DNA of 64,000 nucleotides from Chryseobacterium sp. OV279 (GCF_900128945.1 NZ_FQUD01000003.1:434001-498000); one strand, 5' to 3'. Counted from the stretch's first letter, positions 42,256-51,741 are shown. The notes: generated by a model from the sequence alone, not told the origin. Program-made: numbers and translations.

Positions 42256-42837
42256 ATGTCAGATCTCCTTTTAGAAAACATCAGCAGACATATCCAACTT
42301 TCGGATGAGGAATTTGAACAGTTCAGAAGACCGTTCGAACTTCAGGTGTTTAAAAGAAAAGAGGTGGTCCTCAAAGAAGGAGCGTATTGCCTTTTCGAAG
42401 GATTTGTCGTGAAGGGATGTTTTAAAGTGTATTATCTGAATGAAAGCGGATCTGAACAAACCCTGTATTTCGGCGTAAAAGGTTGGTGGATCACGGATAT
42501 CGACAGCCTCATCAATGATGTCCCGAGCATTCTGAACATAGAAGCCCTTGAAGACAGCGAAGTGTTGATGATTTCAAAAAAGGATAAAGAGAAGCTTTAC
42601 GAGGATATGCCTCAGATAGAAAAGCTTTTCAGGATCATGAATCAGCAGGCTTCGGTATCTTTGCAGAGAAGAATTCTTTCTTTAACCGGAAAGACTGCCG
42701 ATAAACGCTATCTTGAATTTTTAGAGAAATATCCCGGCCTTGAACAGAGACTGACACAGCAGCAGGTAGCTTCTTATCTGGGAATTACCCATGAGTTTTT
42801 AAGTAAGATCCGGAAGAAGACTTCTTTGAATAAGTAG
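42256..42837 (+). CDS. Crp/Fnr-family transcriptional regulator
   Basis: 193 aa. An N-terminal cyclic-nucleotide-type beta-roll (VVLKEGAYCLFEGFVVKGCFKVYYL) and a C-terminal helix-turn-helix of the short Bacteroidetes type (RLTQQQVASYLGITHEFLSKIRKK). There are no Fnr-type cysteine clusters, so an oxygen-sensing iron-sulfur centre is unlikely. It lies 13 bp after the patatin gene and is probably cotranscribed. Confidence 0.92.
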   Translation: MSDLLLENISRHIQLSDEEFEQFRRPFELQVFKRKEVVLKEGAYCLFEGFVVKGCFKVYYLNESGSEQTLYFGVKGWWITDIDSLINDVPSILNIEALEDSEVLMISKKDKEKLYEDMPQIEKLFRIMNQQASVSLQRRILSLTGKTADKRYLEFLEKYPGLEQRLTQQQVASYLGITHEFLSKIRKKTSLNK

Positions 42838-43055
42838 TGGACTGAATATCATTGATTTAAGTAATAGTAAGGCTTGTTAGGGAATAGAAGGCTTCAATAA
42901 CATAGATAGGTTTATTATATCCTGAATTTTATGATATTAAAAATTGAATTTTCCTTAATAAATTTCGCGTTATTAAGAATGGTTCAAAATAACCTAAATA
43001 GGCCTCAAAGTGACAAAAAACAGCTTTTTTTAGCCCCTTTGTTGTTTATCATTCT

Positions 43056-43063
43056 TATTTTTG
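43056..43063 (+). promoter_or_regulatory. Candidate -7 box of ccsBA
   Basis: TATTTTTG fits the consensus, 21 bp before ATG 43084. The nearest TTTG (43038-43041) is closer than usual (14 bp), so strength is uncertain. Confidence 0.45.
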
Positions 43064-43083
43064 CATGTCAAGTAAAATAAATC

Positions 43084-46000
43084 ATGAAGAAGCTCCAAGA
43101 TATTCTTATCTCAACCAGAACAATGGCTGTGCTGTTACTGGTGTATGCATTTGCGATGGCTTATGCAACGTTCTTAGAAAACGACTACGGAACTCCTACA
43201 GCTAAGGCTCTAATTTATGAAGCAAAATGGTTTGAATTAATCATGTTTCTGCTCATTCTTAACTTCGTAGGAAATATCGCAAGATACCGACTGTGGAAAA
43301 GAGAAAAATGGCCGGTTCTTGTTTTTCACCTTGCCTTTATCCTTATTTTTATAGGAGGTGCCATTACAAGATACATCAGTTTTGAAGGTACCATGCACAT
43401 CAGAGAGGGGGAAACTTCCAATGAGATTGTGACCGACAAAAATTTCTTTAAAATCCAGATCGAGGATAAAGGAGATGTCCTTAATTATCAGGATGTTCCT
43501 TATCTGATGTCTCCTCTGCACAAAGACTTTAAAGCAACTTACGATTTCCACGGAAAAGAAGTAAAGGTTTTTACAAAAGACTATATCCAGAGAAAAAAAG
43601 ACAGCTTAATTGCTGAGCCCAACGGTACAGAATATCTTCATCTGGTTTCTACAGGAACTACAGGAAGACAGAATATCTACATCAAACCGGGCGAAACAAA
43701 ATCCATCAACGGAACTTTGGTAACGTTCAACAGAGCGATCGAAGGGGCTGTAGAATTTAAAAAAGAAGACGGAAAAATATTCATCAAAACTCCTGTTGAT
43801 GCTGCCTTTATGACCATGGCAACGCAGGCGACGGGAAGTACCAAGAAAGATGAATTCCAGCCTTTGGTATTGAGAAGTTTATATACCATCAACGAATTGA
43901 AACTGGTTGTTCCTGAAGGTCTTAAAAAAGGAAGACTGATGGCTTTCGAAGGGGACAAAAAGAAAGATGCGATGGTACCTGATGTGCTTAGAATAGAGCT
44001 TCAGGGGCCAAAAACAAAACAATTGGTTGATCTTTCTGTAGAAAAAGGAAACCCAAATGCATTCAAACAGGTAACCATGGACGGGCTGAATATTATGGTA
44101 GGTTTCGGACCTAAAGTATATAACACGCCTTTCGCTTTGAAACTGGATGATTTCGTAATGGAAACTTACCCTGGAAGTACATCTCCAAGTGCTTATGAAA
44201 GCCACATAAAGATCATTGACGAAGGAAAAGAAACCCCTTATAAAATTTACATGAACCACGTTCTGAACCATAAAGGATACCGTTTCTTCCAGTCAAGCTT
44301 TGACCCGGACAGAATGGGAACTGTATTGTCTGTAAACCACGATTTCTGGGGAACCATTATCTCTTACATCGGATACGGACTTCTGTTCTTAGGAATGTTT
44401 GTGATCTTCTTCTGGAAAGGAACTCACTTCTGGAAACTGAACAAAATGCTGACAGATATCAACAGAAAGAAAAACGCTGCCATTCTTTTAGTGTTTTTAA
44501 GTTTAGGCTTAAATGCACAAAAAATTGAAACTCACGGTACGACTGACGGAAGCAGAGAACATATTCATGTGGAAGGAGATAATCATTCTCACACTCCCGC
44601 TCCGGGTGCTCAACCGCTTGATGGTGCTGCTCCCAAGCAGAATTCACTGGCAGCTCCTTTAAGCAGAATGAAATCTATTTCTCCGGATGAGATTATTGCA
44701 AGAAACAGAATAAGCAAAGAACATGCAGATAAATTCGGATACCTTTTGGTGCAGAATTTCGACGGAAGAATTGTTCCGATCAACACGGAAGCGCTGGATG
44801 TTTTAAGAAAACTATACAAAAAAGACGAATTCAAAGGAACAGACGGAAAGTCGCTTACGGCTAACCAGTGGTTCCTGTCAATCAATACAGACACCCCAAG
44901 CTGGACGATGGTTCCTATGATCAAAGTAGGGACGAAAGGAGGTGATGAGCTGAAAAATAAAACAAAGGCTGATGACGAAGGTTACACTTCACTGATGAAC
45001 CTTTTCCCTGCAGATGCTAACGGTAATCTGACTTATCTTCTTGAGCATGATTATAACACTGCATTCCGTAAAAAACCGTCTGAGCAGACCAATTACGATA
45101 AAGAAGTCATTTCTGTAAACGAAAGGGTACAGATCTTCAATGAGTTCTTCAGCGGTCAGTTTATGAGAATTGTTCCCGTAAAAAATGATGCGAACCACAC
45201 ATGGCATTCGTGGCTTGACCAGAAATTCGAACCGGATATGGAATCGCAGCAGGTAATGGGACCTTATTTTGCAGAAGCTCTTACCGCTCAGAAAACAGGA
45301 AACTGGAGCAAGGCAGATACTGAATTGGCAAAACTTTCAGACTATCAGCAGAAATGGGGTAAAGCAGTAGTTCCTGCAAAATCTAAAGTAGATCTTGAGG
45401 TGTTCATGAACGAAGTTAATATCAATTTCAAATTATTGATTTTCTATACCATAATAGGTGGATTATTATTGATTTTTGGTTTTGTTGAATTGTTTAAGCC
45501 AAGTAAAGCTTTAAATACAGCTATCAGAATAATTATCTATGTGGGACTTGTAGGATATATTTTACATTTCCTTGGTCTTGTTGCAAGATGGTATATTTCA
45601 GGACACGCACCTTGGAGTAATGGTTATGAAGCCATTATCTTTATTTCATGGGTCGGTATTTCTGCGGGACTTATGTTCTATTTTGGTTTCGGAAGACTTT
45701 CTTTAGCTGATAAAGCTGTATTGGCTGCAAAGCAATTAATCACTAAAAATAAATCTAACGCATTAATTCCTGCATCAGGATTTATGGTGGCCGTTATTAT
45801 GATGGGATTTGCGCACGGAGGTTCAGCGCTTGATCCTCAGATTACACCGCTTGTTCCGGTATTGAAATCTTACTGGCTGATTGTTCACGTAGCGATCATT
45901 ACATCCAGTTACGGTTTCTTCGCCCTGTCTATGATTATTGCTGTGATTTCCCTTGTATTTTATATTGTTTCAGATAAAGATACCTACAAACTTCACCACG

Positions 46001-46419
46001 ATACGACGTTAAAAGAATTGGTTATCGTTTCTGAAATGTCTCTTACTATTGGTCTTTTCGCCTTAACAGTAGGAAACTTCTTAGGAGGAATCTGGGCTAA
46101 TGAATCTTGGGGAAGATACTGGAGCTGGGACCCGAAAGAAACATGGGCATTCATCTCCATCATGGTATATGCTTTTGTATTGCACATGCGATTGGTTCCG
46201 GGATTGAGAAGCAGATGGGCATTCCACGTAGCAACTATGTTTGCATTCTGTTCTATGGTAATGACTTATTTCGGAGTAAATTACTACCTGAGCGGACTTC
46301 ACTCCTACGCAGCAGGAGATCCGGTTCCGGTTCCGGCCTGGGTATACATCGGATTAGGAACAATGCTTCTTTTATCAGTAGCTTCTTATTTCAAATTTAG
46401 AACCTTAACGAAGAAATAA
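43084..46419 (+). CDS. ccsBA: Fused cytochrome c biogenesis protein CcsB-CcsA (System II)
   Basis: 1111 aa. The N-terminal ResB/CcsB half starts with TRTMAVLLLVYAFAMAYATFLE, with membrane segments and a large periplasmic domain, ending in a segment near 420-450. The C-terminal CcsA half has five or more membrane segments and the heme-handling motif WGRYWSWDPKETW (about 1008-1020), with conserved histidines nearby (ILHFLGLVARWY, VLHMRL). It delivers heme and attaches it to apocytochromes c. Between the halves is an internal hydrophobic segment (AAILLVFLSLGLNAQ) and a His-rich linker. Confidence 0.95.
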   Translation: MKKLQDILISTRTMAVLLLVYAFAMAYATFLENDYGTPTAKALIYEAKWFELIMFLLILNFVGNIARYRLWKREKWPVLVFHLAFILIFIGGAITRYISFEGTMHIREGETSNEIVTDKNFFKIQIEDKGDVLNYQDVPYLMSPLHKDFKATYDFHGKEVKVFTKDYIQRKKDSLIAEPNGTEYLHLVSTGTTGRQNIYIKPGETKSINGTLVTFNRAIEGAVEFKKEDGKIFIKTPVDAAFMTMATQATGSTKKDEFQPLVLRSLYTINELKLVVPEGLKKGRLMAFEGDKKKDAMVPDVLRIELQGPKTKQLVDLSVEKGNPNAFKQVTMDGLNIMVGFGPKVYNTPFALKLDDFVMETYPGSTSPSAYESHIKIIDEGKETPYKIYMNHVLNHKGYRFFQSSFDPDRMGTVLSVNHDFWGTIISYIGYGLLFLGMFVIFFWKGTHFWKLNKMLTDINRKKNAAILLVFLSLGLNAQKIETHGTTDGSREHIHVEGDNHSHTPAPGAQPLDGAAPKQNSLAAPLSRMKSISPDEIIARNRISKEHADKFGYLLVQNFDGRIVPINTEALDVLRKLYKKDEFKGTDGKSLTANQWFLSINTDTPSWTMVPMIKVGTKGGDELKNKTKADDEGYTSLMNLFPADANGNLTYLLEHDYNTAFRKKPSEQTNYDKEVISVNERVQIFNEFFSGQFMRIVPVKNDANHTWHSWLDQKFEPDMESQQVMGPYFAEALTAQKTGNWSKADTELAKLSDYQQKWGKAVVPAKSKVDLEVFMNEVNINFKLLIFYTIIGGLLLIFGFVELFKPSKALNTAIRIIIYVGLVGYILHFLGLVARWYISGHAPWSNGYEAIIFISWVGISAGLMFYFGFGRLSLADKAVLAAKQLITKNKSNALIPASGFMVAVIMMGFAHGGSALDPQITPLVPVLKSYWLIVHVAIITSSYGFFALSMIIAVISLVFYIVSDKDTYKLHHDTTLKELVIVSEMSLTIGLFALTVGNFLGGIWANESWGRYWSWDPKETWAFISIMVYAFVLHMRLVPGLRSRWAFHVATMFAFCSMVMTYFGVNYYLSGLHSYAAGDPVPVPAWVYIGLGTMLLLSVASYFKFRTLTKK

Positions 46420-46442
46420 AACGTTAATAATATAATAACTGA

Positions 46443-46474
46443 AATCCTGGAATTTATTTTCCGGGATTTTTTTT
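46443..46474 (+). terminator. Terminator after ccsBA
   Basis: Stem AATCCTGGAA / TTCCGGGATT (one G-T pair), short loop, then eight T. It is 23 bp past the stop. Confidence 0.9.
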
Positions 46475-46796
46475 GTTCGGGTTTCCGGGTTTCGTGGTAC
46501 GGTTTCCGGGTTATAAATTATATGTTGTAAGTTATGAGTTTGTTGTGAGATGAGGGGTTTCGGGATTCGGAATACTGCCTGCAATTTCTATGGGTCACCA
46601 ATTGTTCTAAACCATCATTCCCATTCCCTCATGCAAAGCAAAAAGACGCGGTAGTTACAAGCATTCAGATCATTCCATTCATAAACTCCCAATCTTTCAA
46701 CCCTGCATCAAAAAAACTCATCACTCATCACTCAAAATTCAAAACTAATTTATATCTTTATGATATCAAAACAATATCAAATTAAAAATTGTAATC
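46475..46796. other. Intergenic region with short GTTTCCGGGTT direct repeats
   Basis: Holds two copies of GTTTCCGGGTT (46481-46491 and 46502-46512), then sequence with no gene-like frame. TATCTTTA at 46753-46760 is a weak -7 variant for the SPFH gene; no TTTG is correctly spaced from it. Confidence 0.5.
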
Positions 46797-47660
46797 ATGG
46801 AAAAAGTATTAAAGCCCATGTCGGGCTATCTGGCATTAGTTTTCTGTCTTATTTTATTTGCGGGAGCCGTCTATTTTTTTATTTCCGGAGTTGAGCAAAG
46901 TATTACGTTTGTGATCATTGCGATGCTTTGTTTTCTGCTGTTCTGCTTCTTTCTGAAAGGACTGATGATCATTCAGCCGAACCATTCAAGAGTATTAAAT
47001 TTCTTTGGAAAGTACGTAGGAACGGTAAAAGACAACGGATTATTTTTCATCAATCCTTTGTACTCGTCACAGAAAATGTCACTGCGTTCAGAGAATCTTC
47101 AGGGGCAGACTTTGAAAGTAAACGACAAAATGGGAAACCCTATTGAAATCGGAGTCGTGATGGTTTGGAAAGTAGGAGATACCTATAAAGCAGCATTCGA
47201 TGTTGAGCGGTATTCAGACTTTGTTAAAATGCAGAGTGAAGCGGCGGTACGTCATTTGGCGATGAGTTTTCCGTATGACAATTTAGAAGATGATCATGCA
47301 CCGATTACTTTGAGAGAAGGAGGAGATAAAATCAATTCTATTTTGGAGCAGGAACTGACTGACCGTCTTTCAAAAGCGGGAATTATCATTCAGGAAGCGA
47401 GAATTTCTCACCTGGCTTATGCTTCAGAAATTGCAGGAGCGATGCTTCAGAGACAGCAGGCTACAGCCATTGTAGCAGCAAGAACGAAGATCGTGGAAGG
47501 TGCCGTAGGAATGGTAGACCTTGCATTGAAAAAACTGTCTGAAGAAAATATCGTAGAACTTGATGATGAAAGAAAAGCAGCTATGGTAAGCAATTTAATG
47601 GTGGTACTTTGCGGTGAAAAAGCAGCGCAGCCCATCTTAAATGCAGGAACGCTTTATTAA
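46797..47660 (+). CDS. SPFH/band 7 domain membrane protein (slipin/prohibitin-like)
   Basis: 287 aa. Two N-terminal hydrophobic segments (about 12-30 and 35-55), then the SPFH domain (LRSENLQGQTLKVNDKMGNPIEIGVVMVWKVGD) and a helical end (MLQRQQATAIVAARTKIVEGAV) with the predicted oligomerising helices. SPFH proteins form large ring assemblies at membranes and act as scaffolds or protease regulators. A small ribbon-helix-helix gene follows 88 bp downstream. Confidence 0.92.
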   Translation: MEKVLKPMSGYLALVFCLILFAGAVYFFISGVEQSITFVIIAMLCFLLFCFFLKGLMIIQPNHSRVLNFFGKYVGTVKDNGLFFINPLYSSQKMSLRSENLQGQTLKVNDKMGNPIEIGVVMVWKVGDTYKAAFDVERYSDFVKMQSEAAVRHLAMSFPYDNLEDDHAPITLREGGDKINSILEQELTDRLSKAGIIIQEARISHLAYASEIAGAMLQRQQATAIVAARTKIVEGAVGMVDLALKKLSEENIVELDDERKAAMVSNLMVVLCGEKAAQPILNAGTLY

Positions 47661-47748
47661 ATGAATGAATTCTTAGACTCAGCTGAGTAAAATGCCTTTG
47701 CATCGTGTGCATTGTTGAAAAGAATTATTAAACAGGCAAAGAGAAAAA

Positions 47749-47946
47749 ATGAAATCGGAAAAAACTTCAAAACCCTCCGAAAGCAAAAGCAAAAAATCTT
47801 TTGTTATCAGGATCGATGAATCTACCTACAAGCAGGTGGAGAAGTGGGCCAATGACGAGTTCAGGAGCGTAAACGGACAGATCGAATACCTGTTGCATCA
47901 AAGCCTGGTCAATTCGGGGAGGAAAAAGAAAGACACGGATGAATAA
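47749..47946 (+). CDS. Arc-like ribbon-helix-helix DNA-binding protein
   Basis: 65 aa. After a lysine/serine-rich start comes the short strand SFVIRIDESTYKQVEKWANDE and FRSVNGQIEYLLHQSLV, the strand-helix-helix pattern of Arc/MetJ-type proteins that bind DNA as dimers. It lies directly downstream of the SPFH gene on the same strand, an arrangement suggesting cotranscription. No toxin gene is beside it. Confidence 0.85.
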   Translation: MKSEKTSKPSESKSKKSFVIRIDESTYKQVEKWANDEFRSVNGQIEYLLHQSLVNSGRKKKDTDE

Positions 47947-48011
47947 ACCTTCACCGGCAAGCTTTCAAATACCAGAACAATACTAACCCAATTAACCTCC
48001 ATACAATAAAA

Positions 48012-48034
48012 AAGCAGAGAAATTTTCTCTGCTT
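48012..48034. terminator. Bidirectional terminator
   Basis: AAGCAGAGAA / TTCTCTGCTT with a short AATT-type loop, flanked by A-runs on the left and T-runs on the right. It lies between the convergent ribbon-helix-helix gene and the small membrane protein gene. Confidence 0.85.
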
Positions 48035-48058
48035 TTTATATTTTTAATAAATGGGGTG

Positions 48059-48262
48059 TTATTCAAATAAAGTGGTAAAGTAATTGCTGATCACAGTCCA
48101 GAAATTCTTACCCAGGAAATAGATCAGTGTAGAAGTGATAATTCCTTTTACCGTGAAGAATATAATCCCGCCTATCCCAAATTTTTTCACCAGACTTTTC
48201 CATTTGGAAGTCTTCTTTTCCTCTGCTGTATGAGTATCCTCTACGGTCTTGTTATTTTCCAT
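48059..48262 (-). CDS. Small single-span membrane protein, unknown
   Basis: 67 aa. A charged N-terminal part (ENNKTVEDTHTAEEKKTSK) and one hydrophobic segment (GIGGIIFFTVKGIITSTLIY), then an amphipathic end. It resembles small Bacteroidetes alanyl-tRNA-synthetase-like membrane peptides found in many genomes, but I do not recognise a named family. It is bounded by a terminator downstream and a divergent gene upstream, which supports a real unit. Confidence 0.65.
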   Translation of the reverse strand: MENNKTVEDTHTAEEKKTSKWKSLVKKFGIGGIIFFTVKGIITSTLIYFLGKNFWTVISNYFTTLFE

Positions 48263-48343
48263 TCCTGAAATTCAAAAGATTACGCTGCAAAGATAAGCAT
48301 GTTTATAATTAGTCCAAATAAAAAGCGGCTTAAAAATTAAAAT

Positions 48344-48373
48344 TTTGAGGTTCGCATAATATTTCTATCTTTA
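48344..48373 (+). promoter_or_regulatory. Promoter of the aldehyde dehydrogenase gene
   Basis: TTTG (48344-48347) and TATCTTTA (48366-48373) are 18 bp apart; the last base deviates from TAnnTTTG. The predicted start is about 17 nt before the ATG at 48397. Confidence 0.6.
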
Positions 48374-48396
48374 GAGGAAACGAAAAGTAACATTTT

Positions 48397-49947
48397 ATGT
48401 CTAAAAAAGTAAAGGATTTCGGAATCGAAAAAACACTCAAAAACCTTGGTATTAAAGAAGAAAATAAGGGGACTTCAGTGGGCGGAAAATATTTTGCTTC
48501 GGGGAAAACGATAGAAAGTTTTTCTCCCGTAGACGGCAGACTAATCGCCAAAATTAAGACTTCCGGAGAAAGTGATTATGACAAAGTAATTGAGACGGCT
48601 CAGAAGGCGTTTCAGGAGTTTAGATCTATCCCTGCTCCTAAAAGAGGAGAGATCGTTAGGCAGCTTGGCCAGAAATTAAGAACATATAAAGACGACCTTG
48701 GAAAACTGGTTTCTTATGAAATGGGTAAATCCCTTCAGGAAGGTCTTGGAGAAGTTCAGGAAATGATCGATATCTGTGATTTCGCAGTTGGGGTTTCAAG
48801 ACAGCTTCACGGTTATACCATGCATTCAGAAAGACCTGGTCACAGAATGTACGAGCAGTACCATCCGCTTGGCGTGGTGGGAATCATCACTGCATTTAAT
48901 TTTCCGGTTGCTGTATGGGCGTGGAATACCGCTTTAGCATGGATCTGCGGAAACGTGACGATCTGGAAGCCATCAGAAAAAACACCATTGTGTGCCATCG
49001 CATGTCAGAACATTATGGCTGAAGTAGTAAAGGAAAACAATCTTCCTGAAGGTATTTCAAGCGTATTGGTAGCTGACCATGAGATTGGGCAGAAACTGGT
49101 AGATGATAAAAGAGTTTCATTGGTTTCTTTCACAGGTTCTACAAGAGTAGGAAGAATGGTTTCTTCCAAAGTGGCAGAAAGATTCGGGAAATCTATCCTT
49201 GAATTAGGTGGAAATAACGCTATTATTATCTCTAAAGATGCAGATATTGACATGTCTATCATCGGAGCTGTTTTTGGAGCTGTAGGCACGGCCGGACAGA
49301 GATGTACGTCTACAAGAAGACTGATCATCCACGAAAGCGTATACAACGAAGTAAAAACAAGATTGGTAAAAGCTTACGGACAGCTGAAAATAGGAAATCC
49401 GTTGGATGAAAATAACCACGTAGGACCGCTTATCGATGTGGATGCTGTTAATCAGTACGAAGAAGCTATCAAGAAATGTAAAAAAGAAGGCGGAAAATTT
49501 GCGGTTGAAGGTGGCGTTCTAAGCGGAAAAGATTACGAATCAGGATGCTATGTGAAGCCGTGTATCGCAGAAGTTAAAAATTCTTATGAGATCGTTCAGC
49601 ACGAGACTTTCGCGCCGATCTTATATTTGATCAAATACAAAACATTGGAGGAAGCGATCGCTATCCAGAACGATGTTCCTCAGGGATTGTCATCTGCTAT
49701 CATGACTCAGAATCTTAGAGAAGCAGAATTATTCCTTTCTCATGCAGGTTCAGACTGCGGTATTGCGAACGTAAACATCGGAACTTCAGGCGCTGAAATC
49801 GGAGGTGCTTTTGGTGGTGAAAAAGAAACCGGAGGCGGAAGAGAATCAGGATCTGACGTTTGGAAATACTACATGAGAAGACAAACCAACACAATAAATT
49901 ATACAGCTCAACTTCCTTTAGCACAAGGGATTAAATTTGACCTGTAA
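48397..49947 (+). CDS. L-aminoadipate-semialdehyde / piperideine-6-carboxylate dehydrogenase (ALDH7-type)
   Basis: 516 aa. NAD-dependent aldehyde dehydrogenase with the cofactor loop SFTGSTRVGRMV, the general base in LELGGNNAI and the nucleophile Cys in GTAGQRCTSTRR. The sequence pattern, including ETGGGRESGSDVWKYYMRRQ near the end, is that of the ALDH7 (antiquitin/Pcd) group. With the lysine 6-transaminase gene 105 bp downstream it would oxidise the semialdehyde produced from lysine to 2-aminoadipate. The substrate is inferred from family and neighbour. Confidence 0.93.
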   Translation: MSKKVKDFGIEKTLKNLGIKEENKGTSVGGKYFASGKTIESFSPVDGRLIAKIKTSGESDYDKVIETAQKAFQEFRSIPAPKRGEIVRQLGQKLRTYKDDLGKLVSYEMGKSLQEGLGEVQEMIDICDFAVGVSRQLHGYTMHSERPGHRMYEQYHPLGVVGIITAFNFPVAVWAWNTALAWICGNVTIWKPSEKTPLCAIACQNIMAEVVKENNLPEGISSVLVADHEIGQKLVDDKRVSLVSFTGSTRVGRMVSSKVAERFGKSILELGGNNAIIISKDADIDMSIIGAVFGAVGTAGQRCTSTRRLIIHESVYNEVKTRLVKAYGQLKIGNPLDENNHVGPLIDVDAVNQYEEAIKKCKKEGGKFAVEGGVLSGKDYESGCYVKPCIAEVKNSYEIVQHETFAPILYLIKYKTLEEAIAIQNDVPQGLSSAIMTQNLREAELFLSHAGSDCGIANVNIGTSGAEIGGAFGGEKETGGGRESGSDVWKYYMRRQTNTINYTAQLPLAQGIKFDL

Positions 49948-50000
49948 AAATTCTAATTTAAATCATTTAACGATTTAAAAATTTAAAAATTAATAACCTG

Positions 50001-50033
50001 GAATGTTTAAATCTTTTTAAGCATTCAATTTTT
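50001..50033 (+). terminator. Weak hairpin between the two lysine catabolism genes
   Basis: GAATGTTTAAA / TTTAAGCATTC stem followed by five T after a two-base gap. It may lower read-through into the transaminase gene or act as a processing site. Confidence 0.4.
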
Positions 50034-50052
50034 AAATCAAACACAGTTAATT

Positions 50053-51378
50053 ATGGAACAAACAATTGATATAAAAGCAAATAAAGTAAAAGAAACAGTA
50101 GGAAGACACGTTTTGGCAGACGGCTTTGATTTTGTGATGGATATTGAAAGATCCCACGGTTCATGGCTATATGACAAGCTTACAGACAAAGAGTACCTGG
50201 ATATGTTCTCGATGTTTGCATCAGCTTCTGTAGGGTACAATCACCCTTATCTTGTAGAAAGATCAGAATGGCTGGGAAGAATGGCGGTTAACAAGCCAAC
50301 TTTGGCAGACGTGTACTCAGAAGAATATGCTCACTTTCTGGAAGTGTTTGAAAGAGTAGTGATTCCTGAGGAACTGCAGTATGCTTTCTTTATTGAAGGT
50401 GGAAGTTTAGGGGTAGAGAATGCAATGAAGGCGTGCTTCGACTGGAAAACGCGTAAGAATTTTGAAAAAGGACTTCAGACGGAAGCCGGGATCTGTATAC
50501 ATTTCAGACAGGCATTCCACGGAAGAAGCGGCTATACATTGAGCTTAACCAATACTTCTGACCCAAGAAAATATCAGTATTTCCCGATGTTTGAATGGCC
50601 AAGAATCTTAAATCCTAAATTATCTTTCCCTATCACAGAGGAGAATTTAGAGGAAACGATTAAGAACGAAAGATTAGCTCTTCTTCAGATTGAGGAAGCT
50701 ATTCTGATGAATCCTGATAAGGTGGCGTGCATCATTATTGAGCCTATCCAGGCTGAAGGTGGTGACAATCACTTCAGAGACGAGTTCTTAATGGGCTTAA
50801 GAAAACTGTGTGATCAGAATGAGATCCTGCTGATCTTTGATGAAGTTCAGACAGGTATTGCCATTACAGGGAAAATGTGGGCGTTCCAGCATTTTACAGC
50901 AAAACCGGATATTATTTCTTTCGGGAAAAAAGCTCAGGTTTGCGGAGTTTTAGCGAACAAAGAAAAATTTGATCAGGTTCCGAACAACGTTTTCAGAGAA
51001 AGCTCAAGAATTAACTCTACTTTCGGAGGGAACTTTATCGACATGCTTCGTTTCCAGTTGGTGATGGAAGTAATCGAAAAAGAAAACCTTGTGGAAAATG
51101 CAAGAGTGGTTGGAGATTATCTGTTGGAAAGACTAAAAGAACTGGCTCTGAAATATCCTGAGAAAATTTCAAATGCAAGAGGAAGAGGCCTGATGTGTGC
51201 TGTTGACCTTCCTTCAGCAGAAGACAGAAACCATTTAATGAACGAACTTTTCAAGGACGGATTGATCATTCTTCCATGTGGAGATCAGTCACTTCGTTTC
51301 AGACCGCATCTTAATGTTACACAGGAAGAAATTCAGTTAGCATTAGATAAAATCGAGAACAATCTTAACAAAATTTAA
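50053..51378 (+). CDS. lat: L-lysine 6-transaminase
   Basis: 441 aa, class III PLP aminotransferase. Landmarks are MFSMFASASVGYNHPYL, FIEGGSLGVENAMKACFDW, IIIEPIQAEGGDNHF, LIFDEVQTGI (PLP-ring Asp) and SFGKKAQVCG with the Schiff-base Lys. FGGNFIDMLRF follows. This is the pattern of LAT from Flavobacterium lutescens. It converts L-lysine and 2-oxoglutarate to 2-aminoadipate 6-semialdehyde and glutamate. It is coupled with the dehydrogenase upstream. Confidence 0.93.
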   Translation: MEQTIDIKANKVKETVGRHVLADGFDFVMDIERSHGSWLYDKLTDKEYLDMFSMFASASVGYNHPYLVERSEWLGRMAVNKPTLADVYSEEYAHFLEVFERVVIPEELQYAFFIEGGSLGVENAMKACFDWKTRKNFEKGLQTEAGICIHFRQAFHGRSGYTLSLTNTSDPRKYQYFPMFEWPRILNPKLSFPITEENLEETIKNERLALLQIEEAILMNPDKVACIIIEPIQAEGGDNHFRDEFLMGLRKLCDQNEILLIFDEVQTGIAITGKMWAFQHFTAKPDIISFGKKAQVCGVLANKEKFDQVPNNVFRESSRINSTFGGNFIDMLRFQLVMEVIEKENLVENARVVGDYLLERLKELALKYPEKISNARGRGLMCAVDLPSAEDRNHLMNELFKDGLIILPCGDQSLRFRPHLNVTQEEIQLALDKIENNLNKI

Positions 51379-51387
51379 AATCAAAGA

Positions 51388-51419
51388 TTTGTAATTTTCA
51401 AAAAAACATTGTACATTTA
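51388..51419 (+). promoter_or_regulatory. Promoter of the DUF2007 gene
   Basis: TTTG (51388-51391) and TACATTTA (51412-51419) are 20 bp apart; one deviation from the consensus. Confidence 0.5.
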
Positions 51420-51440
51420 GATACTCAAACGATATAGAAT

Positions 51441-51671
51441 ATGGAAAGAAGTACGAGAGTATCGGTTTTTGAAAGTGATAAGCCTTCAGAAATCCAGTTA
51501 ATAAAGTCTAAATTGGATGATGCACAAATTACAAACAGCGTCGAAAACAGTTATCTTACATTCACGACAACGCCTACCGCAACGTCGCTGAAAGTGATGG
51601 TAGATCTGGAAGACGAGAAGAATGCATTCGAAATTATAGATGCTTATCTTCAACAAAGTGAAAATCAATAA
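51441..51671 (+). CDS. DUF2007 domain-containing protein
   Basis: 76 aa. A short cytoplasmic domain with STRVSVFESDKPSEIQLIKS, then ITNSVENSYL and VDLEDEKNAFEIIDAYLQQ, the ACT-like signal-transducing pattern of DUF2007. Role unknown. It follows the transaminase gene but has a candidate promoter and its own terminator. Confidence 0.85.
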   Translation: MERSTRVSVFESDKPSEIQLIKSKLDDAQITNSVENSYLTFTTTPTATSLKVMVDLEDEKNAFEIIDAYLQQSENQ

Positions 51672-51705
51672 AACAATTTCATAATTTTAAATTTTACTAC
51701 TTCGA

Positions 51706-51741
51706 ACCGAAAATTAATTTTAATTAGTTTTCGGTTTTTTG
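51706..51741 (+). terminator. Terminator after the DUF2007 gene
   Basis: AACCGAAAA / TTTTCGGTT (51706-51714 and 51729-51737), AT-rich loop, then a T-run. Confidence 0.85.

Noticed and set aside
47749..47946. Antitoxin of a toxin-antitoxin pair (ribbon-helix-helix protein)
   Set aside because: No small toxin gene upstream or downstream; the neighbour is an SPFH membrane protein.
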